Assembly (NCBI GenBank): GCA_964503335.1
Contig: CAZCZZ010000049.1
Location: 1-31,317 of the forward strand
Length of the DNA stretch: 31,317 bases
Reading direction: 5' to 3'
DNA from: CAZCZZ01 sp964503335
GTDB taxonomy: Bacteria; Verrucomicrobiota; Kiritimatiellia; CAIVKH01
Shown here: positions 1-6,535 of the stretch, one piece after another
Position numbering within the stretch: the first letter of the stretch is position 1
Layout: each line of letters opens with the position of its first letter
Made by a program: the position numbers and the translations under genes
The notes under the pieces: generated by a model
The model's database searches: none
The model's input: the letters and a program-made list of their open reading frames with translations, nothing else
What the model was told of the DNA's origin: nothing

Positions 1-49
1 TACCTTCGCAGAAAGTTCTACGTTTGACCTGTCCCTTTTCAGGGGGAGC

Positions 50-604
50 TTACAACTGCTCTTCAGGTGTAAGCAAGGCCATGAGTCGGTCATCTCCTAT
101 CCATGAGCTCACATCCTCAAGGCATTGGAGCAAGCAAGGCCAATTTGTGGTCTTGGCCCAGGACACGTTCGCAATATCGGCAAATCCGAGTTTCTCGCGC
201 AACTTCAGATAAAATGGATGCTGATACTCCGCCGCCCTAATCTGATCAGTACTCGACAACTTAATGCTCCACTCGGCTTCGTACTTGCTATTGAACTCTA
301 TACAGAACGATCCGATTGTTCCAAGAATCATCATAGCGAGCGGAAGTGCGGACCGTAGTGATCGTTCCTCCGCGACATATTCTAAATACCGCCTTAAAGG
401 GGCGACCAATGCTTTCAGAACGAAAGGCAATAGGGCGAGGTTGAACAAGTAGAAGTGAGGGTAATGAGTCGCGTAGTAGAACCAATCATCCGGTTTCTGA
501 CCGCAGTCAAACCAGAGCGCCAGTAGCGGGCCGACGGACGCCACTAGCCAGAACAGGCAAAAGACGAAATTCGCCTTTCTTCGATCAAGAACCGGTATAA
601 TCAT
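50..604 (-). CDS. Hypothetical membrane protein, third gene of aminolipid cassette
   Basis: I do not recognise this 184-residue protein. Three hydrophobic segments are visible: about residues 12-32 (FVFCLFWLVASVGPLLALWF), 50-70 (after HFYLFNLALLPFVL) and 85-103 (ALPLAMMILGTIGSFCIEF). A soluble C-terminal part of about 80 residues ends in a run of acidic and leucine residues. The ATG at 604-602 overlaps the TGA of the upstream acyltransferase as ATGA, so the two are probably translationally coupled. Its position as last gene after an N-acyltransferase and an O-acyltransferase suggests a membrane role in the same lipid pathway, but that is guilt by association only. GC content is lower than in the respiratory genes further right. 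The gene appears complete; no clear terminator follows it before the window edge. Confidence 0.6.
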   Translation of the reverse strand: MIIPVLDRRKANFVFCLFWLVASVGPLLALWFDCGQKPDDWFYYATHYPHFYLFNLALLPFVLKALVAPLRRYLEYVAEERSLRSALPLAMMILGTIGSFCIEFNSKYEAEWSIKLSSTDQIRAAEYQHPFYLKLREKLGFADIANVSWAKTTNWPCLLQCLEDVSSWIGDDRLMALLTPEEQL

Positions 605-1422
605 TTCTTCGCGGACCTCGGTGATCCACAGTCCGTTTCTTCTGCGTTGCAGGAAACCAAGCGGGCTGCATTCAAATCTGTCTGCATCTCTCGTCGAAGT
701 CGTGCCGCAAGCTGCTTTCTGTCACAAGACTGAACAGGGAAAACACCAAAATTCAGAGTGCCCTGAATTCCACTCAATCCCATCAGTGCAAAGAAGTGTT
801 TAGGAAATGTCATGTCGCCCCACCAGCAGACTGCACTGGCAGCTCTTTCAAGGCAACCATCTACACGATACGAAACTGTCGCATAGTGCACGGGCAGACC
901 ACGAGCTGCAGGAAACTCTAGCAAGCCAGGCTTTAAAGGCAACACCATGTGCCCATCGGAGCTTGTTCCTTCAGGAAATGCAATGACGCTTTGACCGAAA
1001 CTCCATTCAGCATTTAGCACACCATGGACCTTGACCAAATCGCTTCGCTTTGAGCGATCGATGAATATTGTTCCAACAGTTTGGGCGAGTCGGCCGATAA
1101 GCGGCCAGTTGGCCACCTCACTCTTGGCAACATAAACACCATTCAGGACGCTCGAGAATACAAATATATCCACATAGCTTAGGTGATTACTAACCAGGAA
1201 TATCTGACCCTCCGGCAACTGACCCTTGAGTACCAGCTTGATACCCAGAAGGCGCAATACGCCCCTTGCCCACAGCATTGTCAGCGCATTTCGCCATCGT
1301 CGGTCCCACCGTGGATGTCCAAGAGTGACAAGAATACCAAGTAGACGAATCGTATAGAGAAAGCCCGTATAGATCCAAAACGCGATCATTCGGCATAAAG
1401 CACGCGTGGTGAGACTAGCCAC
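601..1422 (-). CDS. PlsC-type 1-acylglycerol-3-phosphate / lyso-aminolipid O-acyltransferase (OlsA/GlsA-like)
   Basis: About 273 residues, normal for the LPLAT/PlsC family. Hydrophobic N-terminus, then the catalytic HX4D motif in NHLSYVD (about residue 80) and the second block FPEGTSSDG (about residue 150) that contacts the phosphate or acceptor. The family transfers an acyl chain from acyl-ACP or acyl-CoA to a lysolipid hydroxyl at the cytoplasmic membrane. The gene directly upstream is an OlsB-like N-acyltransferase, so the likely substrate is the lyso-aminolipid it makes rather than lysophosphatidate; this is inferred from context. Start: a GGAAGG Shine-Dalgarno lies 8 nt before the GTG at 1422 and 5 nt before an in-frame TTG at 1425; I chose GTG. 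The gene overlaps the end of the upstream gene by a few bases and overlaps the downstream start as ATGA. A housekeeping plsC remains an alternative. Confidence 0.8.
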   Translation of the reverse strand: MASLTTRALCRMIAFWIYTGFLYTIRLLGILVTLGHPRWDRRWRNALTMLWARGVLRLLGIKLVLKGQLPEGQIFLVSNHLSYVDIFVFSSVLNGVYVAKSEVANWPLIGRLAQTVGTIFIDRSKRSDLVKVHGVLNAEWSFGQSVIAFPEGTSSDGHMVLPLKPGLLEFPAARGLPVHYATVSYRVDGCLERAASAVCWWGDMTFPKHFFALMGLSGIQGTLNFGVFPVQSCDRKQLAARLRREMQTDLNAARLVSCNAEETDCGSPRSAKK

Positions 1423-2317
1423 CAAAGAGCACCTTCCGCTGCCGCTCGTTGATACCCAACTTGTCTAGTAGAACGAAGAAGTCGATTGTCTTGAATTCTC
1501 TGTCAATCGCAGGCGGGCCACAGGCTTTGACTCCGTAGTTGAAGTACAGTTGCATCAATGTAGGGAGAATTACGACACTCTGCCTGTCATGATCGGAAAG
1601 ATCATACTGGCATTCAAATCCATGCCTCGGCTTCACCAGCAGGGAGGGATGCATCAATCCACCCGCATCCAGAAACTCATGTACGAGCCGCCCGTCGCGT
1701 GGGTCTTGGCTGGGTAATGACGAGCATCCGAAAAAGTATCGCGCACCTACTGCGTTCATGTATGCGGTCAATCCTCTCCACAGCAAGAAGAGGACGCGTC
1801 CACTTCTGTGCTCACGTGCGACACAGGCTCTGCCAAGTTCGATAGACTGGGTCAGAACATCACGCGGCAGTGAAGAAAGCTCAAACTCCGCATTCGTGTA
1901 GAATCCGCACCCTTCCTGGGCCATGTCAAATGTCTGTAGTCGATATGTGCCGACTATACTGCCTCGGTCACGAGTCAACACCACGAGGTGATGACAGATT
2001 TCGTCGTGCTTGTCTTTGTCCCTTCCAGATCTGGCGGCTGACTCAAGTCCTTCACCCATCTCGAGGTTGAAGATGTGGAAGCGCAAGCACAACGCAGCAT
2101 CAACCTCCTCGGGGCTTTTCGCAAATCGAACTGTATAGTTCCCCGAGTCAAAATGAAGCTCAGGTGGTTGAAATCTTCTTTGTGTTGCTTTTGGCAATTT
2201 CATAGCGGTACATCGCGATCGTTTGTCGACTTCCTCGCAGCAAAGAGGATCTGATTGACTCCAACCACTGATTTTTGAATCGGAGAAGGTCACGCTTCTC
2301 CGATTTGTGGACGACAT
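1415..2317 (-). CDS. GNAT-fold N-acyltransferase, ornithine/glycine lipid synthesis (OlsB/GlsB-like)
   Basis: Up to 300 residues. The core from about residue 55 matches the OlsB/hemolysin-like acetyltransferase family: LRFHIFNLEMGEGL, then IVGTYRLQ, then ELGRACVAREHR, then LLWRGLTAYM and FFGCSS. The family uses 3-hydroxyacyl-ACP to acylate the amino group of an amino acid (ornithine in OlsB, glycine in GlsB), giving a lysolipid for the PlsC partner encoded next. The head-group amino acid cannot be read from sequence. Start: AGAAGG lies 6 nt before the ATG at 2317. However, the first about 38 codons contain an 11-bp perfect hairpin and look non-conserved, and a terminator ends only 14 nt upstream. 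An internal ATG at 2203 (MKLPKATQ) is therefore a serious alternative start. GC is lower than in most of the window. Confidence 0.78.
   Translation of the reverse strand: MSSTNRRSVTFSDSKISGWSQSDPLCCEEVDKRSRCTAMKLPKATQRRFQPPELHFDSGNYTVRFAKSPEEVDAALCLRFHIFNLEMGEGLESAARSGRDKDKHDEICHHLVVLTRDRGSIVGTYRLQTFDMAQEGCGFYTNAEFELSSLPRDVLTQSIELGRACVAREHRSGRVLFLLWRGLTAYMNAVGARYFFGCSSLPSQDPRDGRLVHEFLDAGGLMHPSLLVKPRHGFECQYDLSDHDRQSVVILPTLMQLYFNYGVKACGPPAIDREFKTIDFFVLLDKLGINERQRKVLFGG
2278..2305. other. Perfect 11-bp hairpin in the 5' part of the olsB-like gene
   Basis: AATCGGAGAAG at 2278-2288 is the exact reverse complement of CTTCTCCGATT at 2295-2305, with a 6-base loop (GTCACG). Neither strand has a T-run after it, so it is not a standard intrinsic terminator. 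It lies just inside the longest reading of the N-acyltransferase gene. It may be an mRNA structure affecting translation, or a sign that this stretch is really untranslated leader. Confidence 0.6.
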
Positions 2318-2330
2318 ACCCATCCTTCTG

Positions 2331-2368
2331 AAAAACGAAACGACGGCATGATTGTAGGCATGCCGTCG
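2331..2368 (-). terminator. Intrinsic terminator after the peroxiredoxin gene
   Basis: On the minus strand a perfect 10-bp stem (CGACGGCATG, 8-base loop, CATGCCGTCG; stems at 2368-2359 and 2350-2341) is followed at once by TTTCGTTTTT (2340-2331). GC-rich stem plus T-rich tail is the classic rho-independent form. It lies 30 bases past the peroxiredoxin stop and should end the oxidoreductase-peroxiredoxin transcript before the aminolipid genes. Confidence 0.88.
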
Positions 2369-2397
2369 CTCCGTTAAAGAAAGATTCGAGGTGCGTT

Positions 2398-2904
2398 CTA
2401 CTTCGATGAAAGGGTCTTCAGCACGTCAGCCACCTCGGCATCGTGATCGCTGACGTTCACGGATGCGAAGACATGCGCGACCACACCCTCCGGGTTGATG
2501 ATGAACGTCTTGCGCTGGGACATGAATCCACCCATGCCGAGCGCGTCAAAGGCCTTGGAAACTTCCTTCTGGTCGTCGGCCAGCAGGTCAAACGGCAGCT
2601 TATGCTCCGCCTTGAACTTCTTCTGCGTCTCGATGTCGTCCACGCTGACGCCAAGAATAGTCGCGTTCAGCGCCTGGATGTCACCAAAGCCGTCGCGAAG
2701 CGAGCACGCTTCCTTGGTGCAGCCGGGTGTGAAGGATTTAGGATAGAAGTAAACAACGAGCCACTTCCCCTTGAAATCCGACAATTTGGCGTTTGTGCCC
2801 GAGGTCGAAGGTGCTCCGACGTCCGGGACGGGTTGTCCGACTTCCAGTGCTTGTGCCATCGACGTTGTAACTCCCAATGCGAGGATGAGTGCTAGTGTTT
2901 TCAT
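2398..2904 (-). CDS. Exported peroxiredoxin of the Bcp/AhpC-TSA type
   Basis: 168 residues. An N-terminal signal peptide is visible (MKTLALILALGVTTSMAQA, likely cleavage after residue 19), so the enzyme should work in the periplasm. The thioredoxin-fold core carries YPKSFTPGCTKEACSLRD: Cys62 is the expected peroxidatic cysteine and Cys67 the Bcp-type resolving cysteine five residues later. The family reduces H2O2 and organic hydroperoxides using thiol reductants. The ATG at 2904 lies 9 bases after the stop of the FAD/Fe-S oxidoreductase, so the two form an operon, closed by the terminator at 2331-2368. Which periplasmic thiol donor recycles it is not evident here; the neighbouring reductase has no signal peptide. 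Confidence 0.88.
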   Translation of the reverse strand: MKTLALILALGVTTSMAQALEVGQPVPDVGAPSTSGTNAKLSDFKGKWLVVYFYPKSFTPGCTKEACSLRDGFGDIQALNATILGVSVDDIETQKKFKAEHKLPFDLLADDQKEVSKAFDALGMGGFMSQRKTFIINPEGVVAHVFASVNVSDHDAEVADVLKTLSSK

Positions 2905-2913
2905 AATGCCTGT

Positions 2914-4692
2914 CTATCGGTTGAGGTCGCCCGTCCTTACAGTAATCCTGCCCGCCTTCTGCAAACTGATGCATTCGACCGGGCAAACCTCCTTGCAGGC
3001 ACCGCAGCGGATGCATTGGGATTGGTCGATGTAGAGCATGTTGTAGTCTTTGGAGCCGCTCGACCGGTTGAAGCCCACGATCCGGTCCTCCTCGTCGTAG
3101 ATCAGCGAGCTGACCTTCACGATGCAGTTCTCCACCGGCTTCACCTTCAGGCAGCGGTCACAGTAGATGCACAGGTCGTTATCGATCTCATACTTGAAGT
3201 GACAAAGATAGCAGCGCGACGCCTCGGTCTTCGCGTCCGCTTCGGAGAATCCCTTCTCCACCTCCGCGCGCAACTGCCGCGTGGCCAGATCGAGCACGGG
3301 CATGGCCTGCCTCGGAATGGCATCCATCTCCCGCGTTCTTCCCGTTTCCGCAGCATTCTCGACCAGCACGGCATCAGTCAGACGCGTTTCGTTCATCAGG
3401 AGTGCATCCACCGCACGCGCGCACTTCTTCCCGTCGGCGATCGCATCAATCAACGACCGCGCTCCCGCTGCAAAATCACCGGTCCGGAACAGCTTGGCAT
3501 TCGAAGCGTCGCTCGCCGTGAGCCACGTCGAGTCCGCCTTCTGTCCCGTAGCGAGCAGCACCGTATCCGCGTCCACATCGAATTCCGTGCCGGCTACTTC
3601 TTCGAACGATGCTCTGCCCGATGAATCCGGCTTGCCCGTTTTCGCCCGGCGGAACCGGACGGCGCGGACCGATCCTTCGCCAAGAAACTCAACCGGCACA
3701 GACAGGGTCTCGACGGCAATACCCTCGTGCGCCATCTCCTCCACCTCGCCCGGCGTGACATACATCTCTTTCTCAGAGCGACGGTACAGCATGCGAACGC
3801 TTTCCGCGCCAAGTCGCTTCGCCATGCGGGCGCAGTCCACCGCGGTGAAGCCGCCGCCAATCACCACGACACGCTCTCCAACCCGGGCATCGCCGCTTGT
3901 GTTCGCTTGACGAAGGAATTCCAGCCCGTGCTGCACACCCGCGAGTTGCACACCCGGAAGGGCTGGCCTGTTCGGCTGATGCGTTCCGGCGGCAAGGATC
4001 ACCGCGTCGTGTTGCTTGAGAAGGTCCGATACCTGAGCGCTGGATCCAACATCCACACCGCACCGGATCTCGACGCCTTGAAGTCGAATCTGCTCAATCT
4101 CCTTCTCCACCAGATCGCGCGGGAGCCGGAACTCCGGTATGCCCTGGATCATCATCCCGCCAGGCTTCTCATGCTTCTCAAGCACGGTCACGGCATGGCC
4201 CAGGAGCGCCAGGTCACGCGCCGCAGCCAGTCCCGCCGCGCCGGCACCCACGACGACAACCGACTTGCCCGACGATGGATACCAGGGCTCTAAAGTGACG
4301 TGCGCACGCGAGGCAAAGTCCGCGGCGGATCGTTTCGAGAAGCAGATGGCGACGGGTTCGCCGAGTCCCTCCCAACCGTGGCGACAAGCTGGCTCGCAAG
4401 GACGAGTACAAACGCGGCCCAAGACGGCGGGAAACACATTGTCGGCCAGATTGATCCGGTACGCCGTTTCGAAGTCGCCGGCAGCGACGGCGCCAAGGTA
4501 GCCCGGGATATCCGTGCCCGCAGGACACGCCGCCTGGCAGGGGATATTCTTCGTAACCCAATCGAAGTCCTTGGGTTGGGCCGCAAGTCCAGACGTCGCC
4601 GACAGCGCATTCTGGCGTAGGCGTTCGTCAGGGATGACCTTCGCGGGGGCCTTCGCTTTACGGTCCTTGTAGTCGCGGAAGTAGTTCGTCAT
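2914..4692 (-). CDS. GltD-like FAD/NAD(P)H oxidoreductase with N-terminal Fe-S and C-terminal 2[4Fe-4S] ferredoxin domains
   Basis: 592 residues, longer than GltD (about 470). Order of parts: an N-terminal cysteine-rich Fe-S domain (CQAACPAGTDIPGYL about residue 52; CTRPCEPACRHG about residue 95), an FAD-binding Rossmann motif VVVGAGAAGLAAAR (about 147), an NAD(P)H-binding motif VVVIGGGFTAVDCAR (about 273), the LLATGQKAD closing motif, then ferredoxin-like clusters CIYCDRC and CIRCGACKEVCPVEC near the C-terminus. Such proteins move electrons between NAD(P)H and ferredoxin-type or protein partners in the cytoplasm. No large glutamate synthase subunit lies nearby, so glutamate synthesis is unlikely. 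A peroxiredoxin gene follows after 9 bases, hinting at a redox-stress role; the actual acceptor is unknown. Start ATG at 4692 has GGA at about -9. Confidence 0.82.
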   Translation of the reverse strand: MTNYFRDYKDRKAKAPAKVIPDERLRQNALSATSGLAAQPKDFDWVTKNIPCQAACPAGTDIPGYLGAVAAGDFETAYRINLADNVFPAVLGRVCTRPCEPACRHGWEGLGEPVAICFSKRSAADFASRAHVTLEPWYPSSGKSVVVVGAGAAGLAAARDLALLGHAVTVLEKHEKPGGMMIQGIPEFRLPRDLVEKEIEQIRLQGVEIRCGVDVGSSAQVSDLLKQHDAVILAAGTHQPNRPALPGVQLAGVQHGLEFLRQANTSGDARVGERVVVIGGGFTAVDCARMAKRLGAESVRMLYRRSEKEMYVTPGEVEEMAHEGIAVETLSVPVEFLGEGSVRAVRFRRAKTGKPDSSGRASFEEVAGTEFDVDADTVLLATGQKADSTWLTASDASNAKLFRTGDFAAGARSLIDAIADGKKCARAVDALLMNETRLTDAVLVENAAETGRTREMDAIPRQAMPVLDLATRQLRAEVEKGFSEADAKTEASRCYLCHFKYEIDNDLCIYCDRCLKVKPVENCIVKVSSLIYDEEDRIVGFNRSSGSKDYNMLYIDQSQCIRCGACKEVCPVECISLQKAGRITVRTGDLNR

Positions 4693-4705
4693 CGGGCATC
4701 CATCA

Positions 4706-4735
4706 TTGAATCCATGCGTGTACTCGCCCTATGAT
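4706..4735 (+). promoter_or_regulatory. Predicted sigma70-type promoter of miaB
   Basis: -35 TTGAAT (4706-4711), 18-bp spacer, -10 TATGAT (4730-4735, 5 of 6 to consensus). The expected start near 4742 gives a leader of about 23 bases before the ATG at 4765. The -10 is part of the symmetric TATGATA also used by the divergent promoter. Confidence 0.5.
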
Positions 4736-4758
4736 ACCAGTTTGCGAAATTGAGCCAA
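4731..4758 (-). promoter_or_regulatory. Predicted sigma70-type promoter of the oxidoreductase-peroxiredoxin operon
   Basis: On the minus strand, -35 TTGGCT (4758-4753), 16-bp spacer, -10 TATCAT (4736-4731, 5 of 6). The expected start near 4724 leaves a leader of about 32 bases before the ATG at 4692. It overlaps the miaB promoter and shares its -10 bases. Confidence 0.45.
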
Positions 4759-4764
4759 GGCACC

Positions 4765-6138
4765 ATGTCGCGCACCTACCATATTTGGACCACGGGCTGT
4801 CAGATGAACGAGGCCGATTCCCGTCGCCTCGCCCAACAGCTCGAGTTCGTAGGCTATTCGCCGTCCGCGTCCGCAGAGGCCGCCGATCTCGTGGTCCTCA
4901 ACACCTGCGTCGTCCGGCAGCAGGCCGAGGACAAGGCGGTCGGACGGCTTACAACACTAGCCTCTGCGAAGGCGAAGCGTCCGGACATGATGATCGGGTT
5001 AATGGGCTGCATGGTGGGTATGAAGGAAGCGCCCGAGTTGAAGCAGCGCTTTCCCTACGTCGACGTGTTCATGCCGCCGTCTGAAACATCGCCGCTGCTC
5101 GACGAACTCGACCGGCGCGGGTTGATGCAGTCCGAGTCCATATCCGACGTAAGGGAGCGCGCGCTACGCGAGGCCGTACAGGACGAAGACCTCCCGATGC
5201 CCGCGCTCGACATCGGCGCCAAAGTTACGGCCCATGTTCCCATTGTCCTCGGCTGTTCGCACGCCTGCACGTTCTGTGTGATTCCCTATCGCCGCGGCGC
5301 GGAGCGCAGCAGGCCGATGGCCGATATCCTGCGCGAAGTGGATTCGCTCGCAAACCAGGGCGTGCGCGAAGTGATGCTGCTCGGCCAGATCGTCGACCGT
5401 TACGGTACCGACTTTCAAGACGGCACGGACTTGAGCCTCCTTCTGCGGCGTGTTGCGGCGATCGACGCCGTGAAGCGAATCCGCTTCCTGACCAGTCATC
5501 CCAATTACATGACGGATGCGATTCTTGAAACCGTGGCGACGGTCGACAAGGTCTGCCCGCAGATCGAGATCGCTGTGCAAGCCGGCAACAACGAGGTGCT
5601 GGAGAACATGCGCCGCGGCTATACCCACGAGCAGTTCAGGACATTGATCGCGCGAGTCCGGACGTTCGTTCCCGATGCGGCCATTCACACAGACATCATC
5701 GTCGGCTTCCCCGGCGAATCACACGAGCAGTTCCTGGACACTGTGGCACTCGTGCGCGACCTGGAAATGGACAAGATCCACATCTCGAAGTATTCGACAC
5801 GGCCCAAGACCATCGCCGCGCGGAAGATGGTCGACAACGTCAGCGACGAAGAGAAACACGAACGCTGGCGTGTGCTCGAGGATCTGCAGGTCGATATCCT
5901 CCGGAAGAAGAACGAAACGCTGCGCGGGAAAGTGGTCGAGGTGTTGGTCGAAGGCCTGGATCGCGGCAAATGGCGCGGTCGCACGACGCACGGCAAACTC
6001 GTATTCTTCGAAGACGCCAACGATCGCACCGGCCAGGCCGTGAAGGTCCAGATCGACTGGACGGGTCCCTTCTCCATGCTGGGCCGCCCTGCCCTCGCCA
6101 CGTCCAACCGCTCCATTCCAATTCTCGTCACCACCTGA
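4765..6138 (+). CDS. miaB: tRNA-2-methylthio-N6-dimethylallyladenosine synthase MiaB (radical SAM methylthiotransferase)
   Basis: 457 residues. The N-terminal UPF0004 domain holds three auxiliary-cluster cysteines (Cys12 in WTTGCQMNEADS, Cys48 in LNTCVVR, Cys82 in GLMGCMVG). The radical SAM motif Cys164-x3-Cys168-x2-Cys171 is in GCSHACTFCVIPYRRG, and a C-terminal TRAM-like region covers about residues 375-440. The family adds the 2-methylthio group to i6A37 of tRNAs reading UNN codons. The YHIWTTGCQMNEADS opening fits MiaB better than RimO or MtaB. Start ATG 4765 is preceded by CCAAGG with 4-base spacing; an upstream in-frame TTG at 4750 has no such signal. A small membrane protein gene follows after 5 bases. 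Confidence 0.9.
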   Translation: MSRTYHIWTTGCQMNEADSRRLAQQLEFVGYSPSASAEAADLVVLNTCVVRQQAEDKAVGRLTTLASAKAKRPDMMIGLMGCMVGMKEAPELKQRFPYVDVFMPPSETSPLLDELDRRGLMQSESISDVRERALREAVQDEDLPMPALDIGAKVTAHVPIVLGCSHACTFCVIPYRRGAERSRPMADILREVDSLANQGVREVMLLGQIVDRYGTDFQDGTDLSLLLRRVAAIDAVKRIRFLTSHPNYMTDAILETVATVDKVCPQIEIAVQAGNNEVLENMRRGYTHEQFRTLIARVRTFVPDAAIHTDIIVGFPGESHEQFLDTVALVRDLEMDKIHISKYSTRPKTIAARKMVDNVSDEEKHERWRVLEDLQVDILRKKNETLRGKVVEVLVEGLDRGKWRGRTTHGKLVFFEDANDRTGQAVKVQIDWTGPFSMLGRPALATSNRSIPILVTT

Positions 6139-6143
6139 ACGCC

Positions 6144-6500
6144 GTGACGGACAAACCCAAGAGCAAAGACGCGACATCCCTGGTTCCCGTCATGCTGTCC
6201 GCCCTGGTCTATCCGGGCGCGGGACAATTCATGCAGGGACGCATGGTTTGGGGCATCGCTTATGCGCTCGCCTTCACCATCGTATTCATCATCTCGTGCA
6301 TCTTTGCCTTCCGCGTCATTCCACAGGCCTTTTCCGCCTTAACGCAAGGCGGCGCGTTGCCCACGCGTGAAGAGTTTGACCCCCTCGTCAAGGCGTTGAT
6401 TGCCAGCCTCGGCATCTACGCGGCGAACATCTACGACACGTGGTATGCGTGGTTCCGCTACAAACGCGGAATTCCGATGGTGCGTCATCCCTACGTGTAG
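6144..6500 (+). CDS. Small conserved-looking membrane protein downstream of miaB
   Basis: 118 residues if the GTG at 6144 is the start, placed 5 bases after the miaB stop; an in-frame ATG at 6192 would shorten it by 16 residues. A polar N-terminus (TDKPKSKDATS) is followed by VMLSALVYPGAGQFMQGRMVWGIAYALAF, which resembles the PGxGQ-x-x-x-G-R turn of small two-helix membrane proteins of the TM2/DUF5683 kind. A long hydrophobic stretch follows, then a second helix near residues 78-100 and a basic tail (RYKRGIPMVRHPYV). No catalytic motif is visible. Function unknown; cotranscription with miaB is likely from spacing. Confidence 0.65.
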   Translation: MTDKPKSKDATSLVPVMLSALVYPGAGQFMQGRMVWGIAYALAFTIVFIISCIFAFRVIPQAFSALTQGGALPTREEFDPLVKALIASLGIYAANIYDTWYAWFRYKRGIPMVRHPYV

Positions 6501-6535
6501 ACAGTATGGAATGCAGCAACGTATAGTCGCCGGCC

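Noticed and set aside
33..44. CCCTTTTCAGGG as terminator of the aminolipid cassette
   Set aside because: The stem is only 4 bp and no T-run follows on the minus strand.
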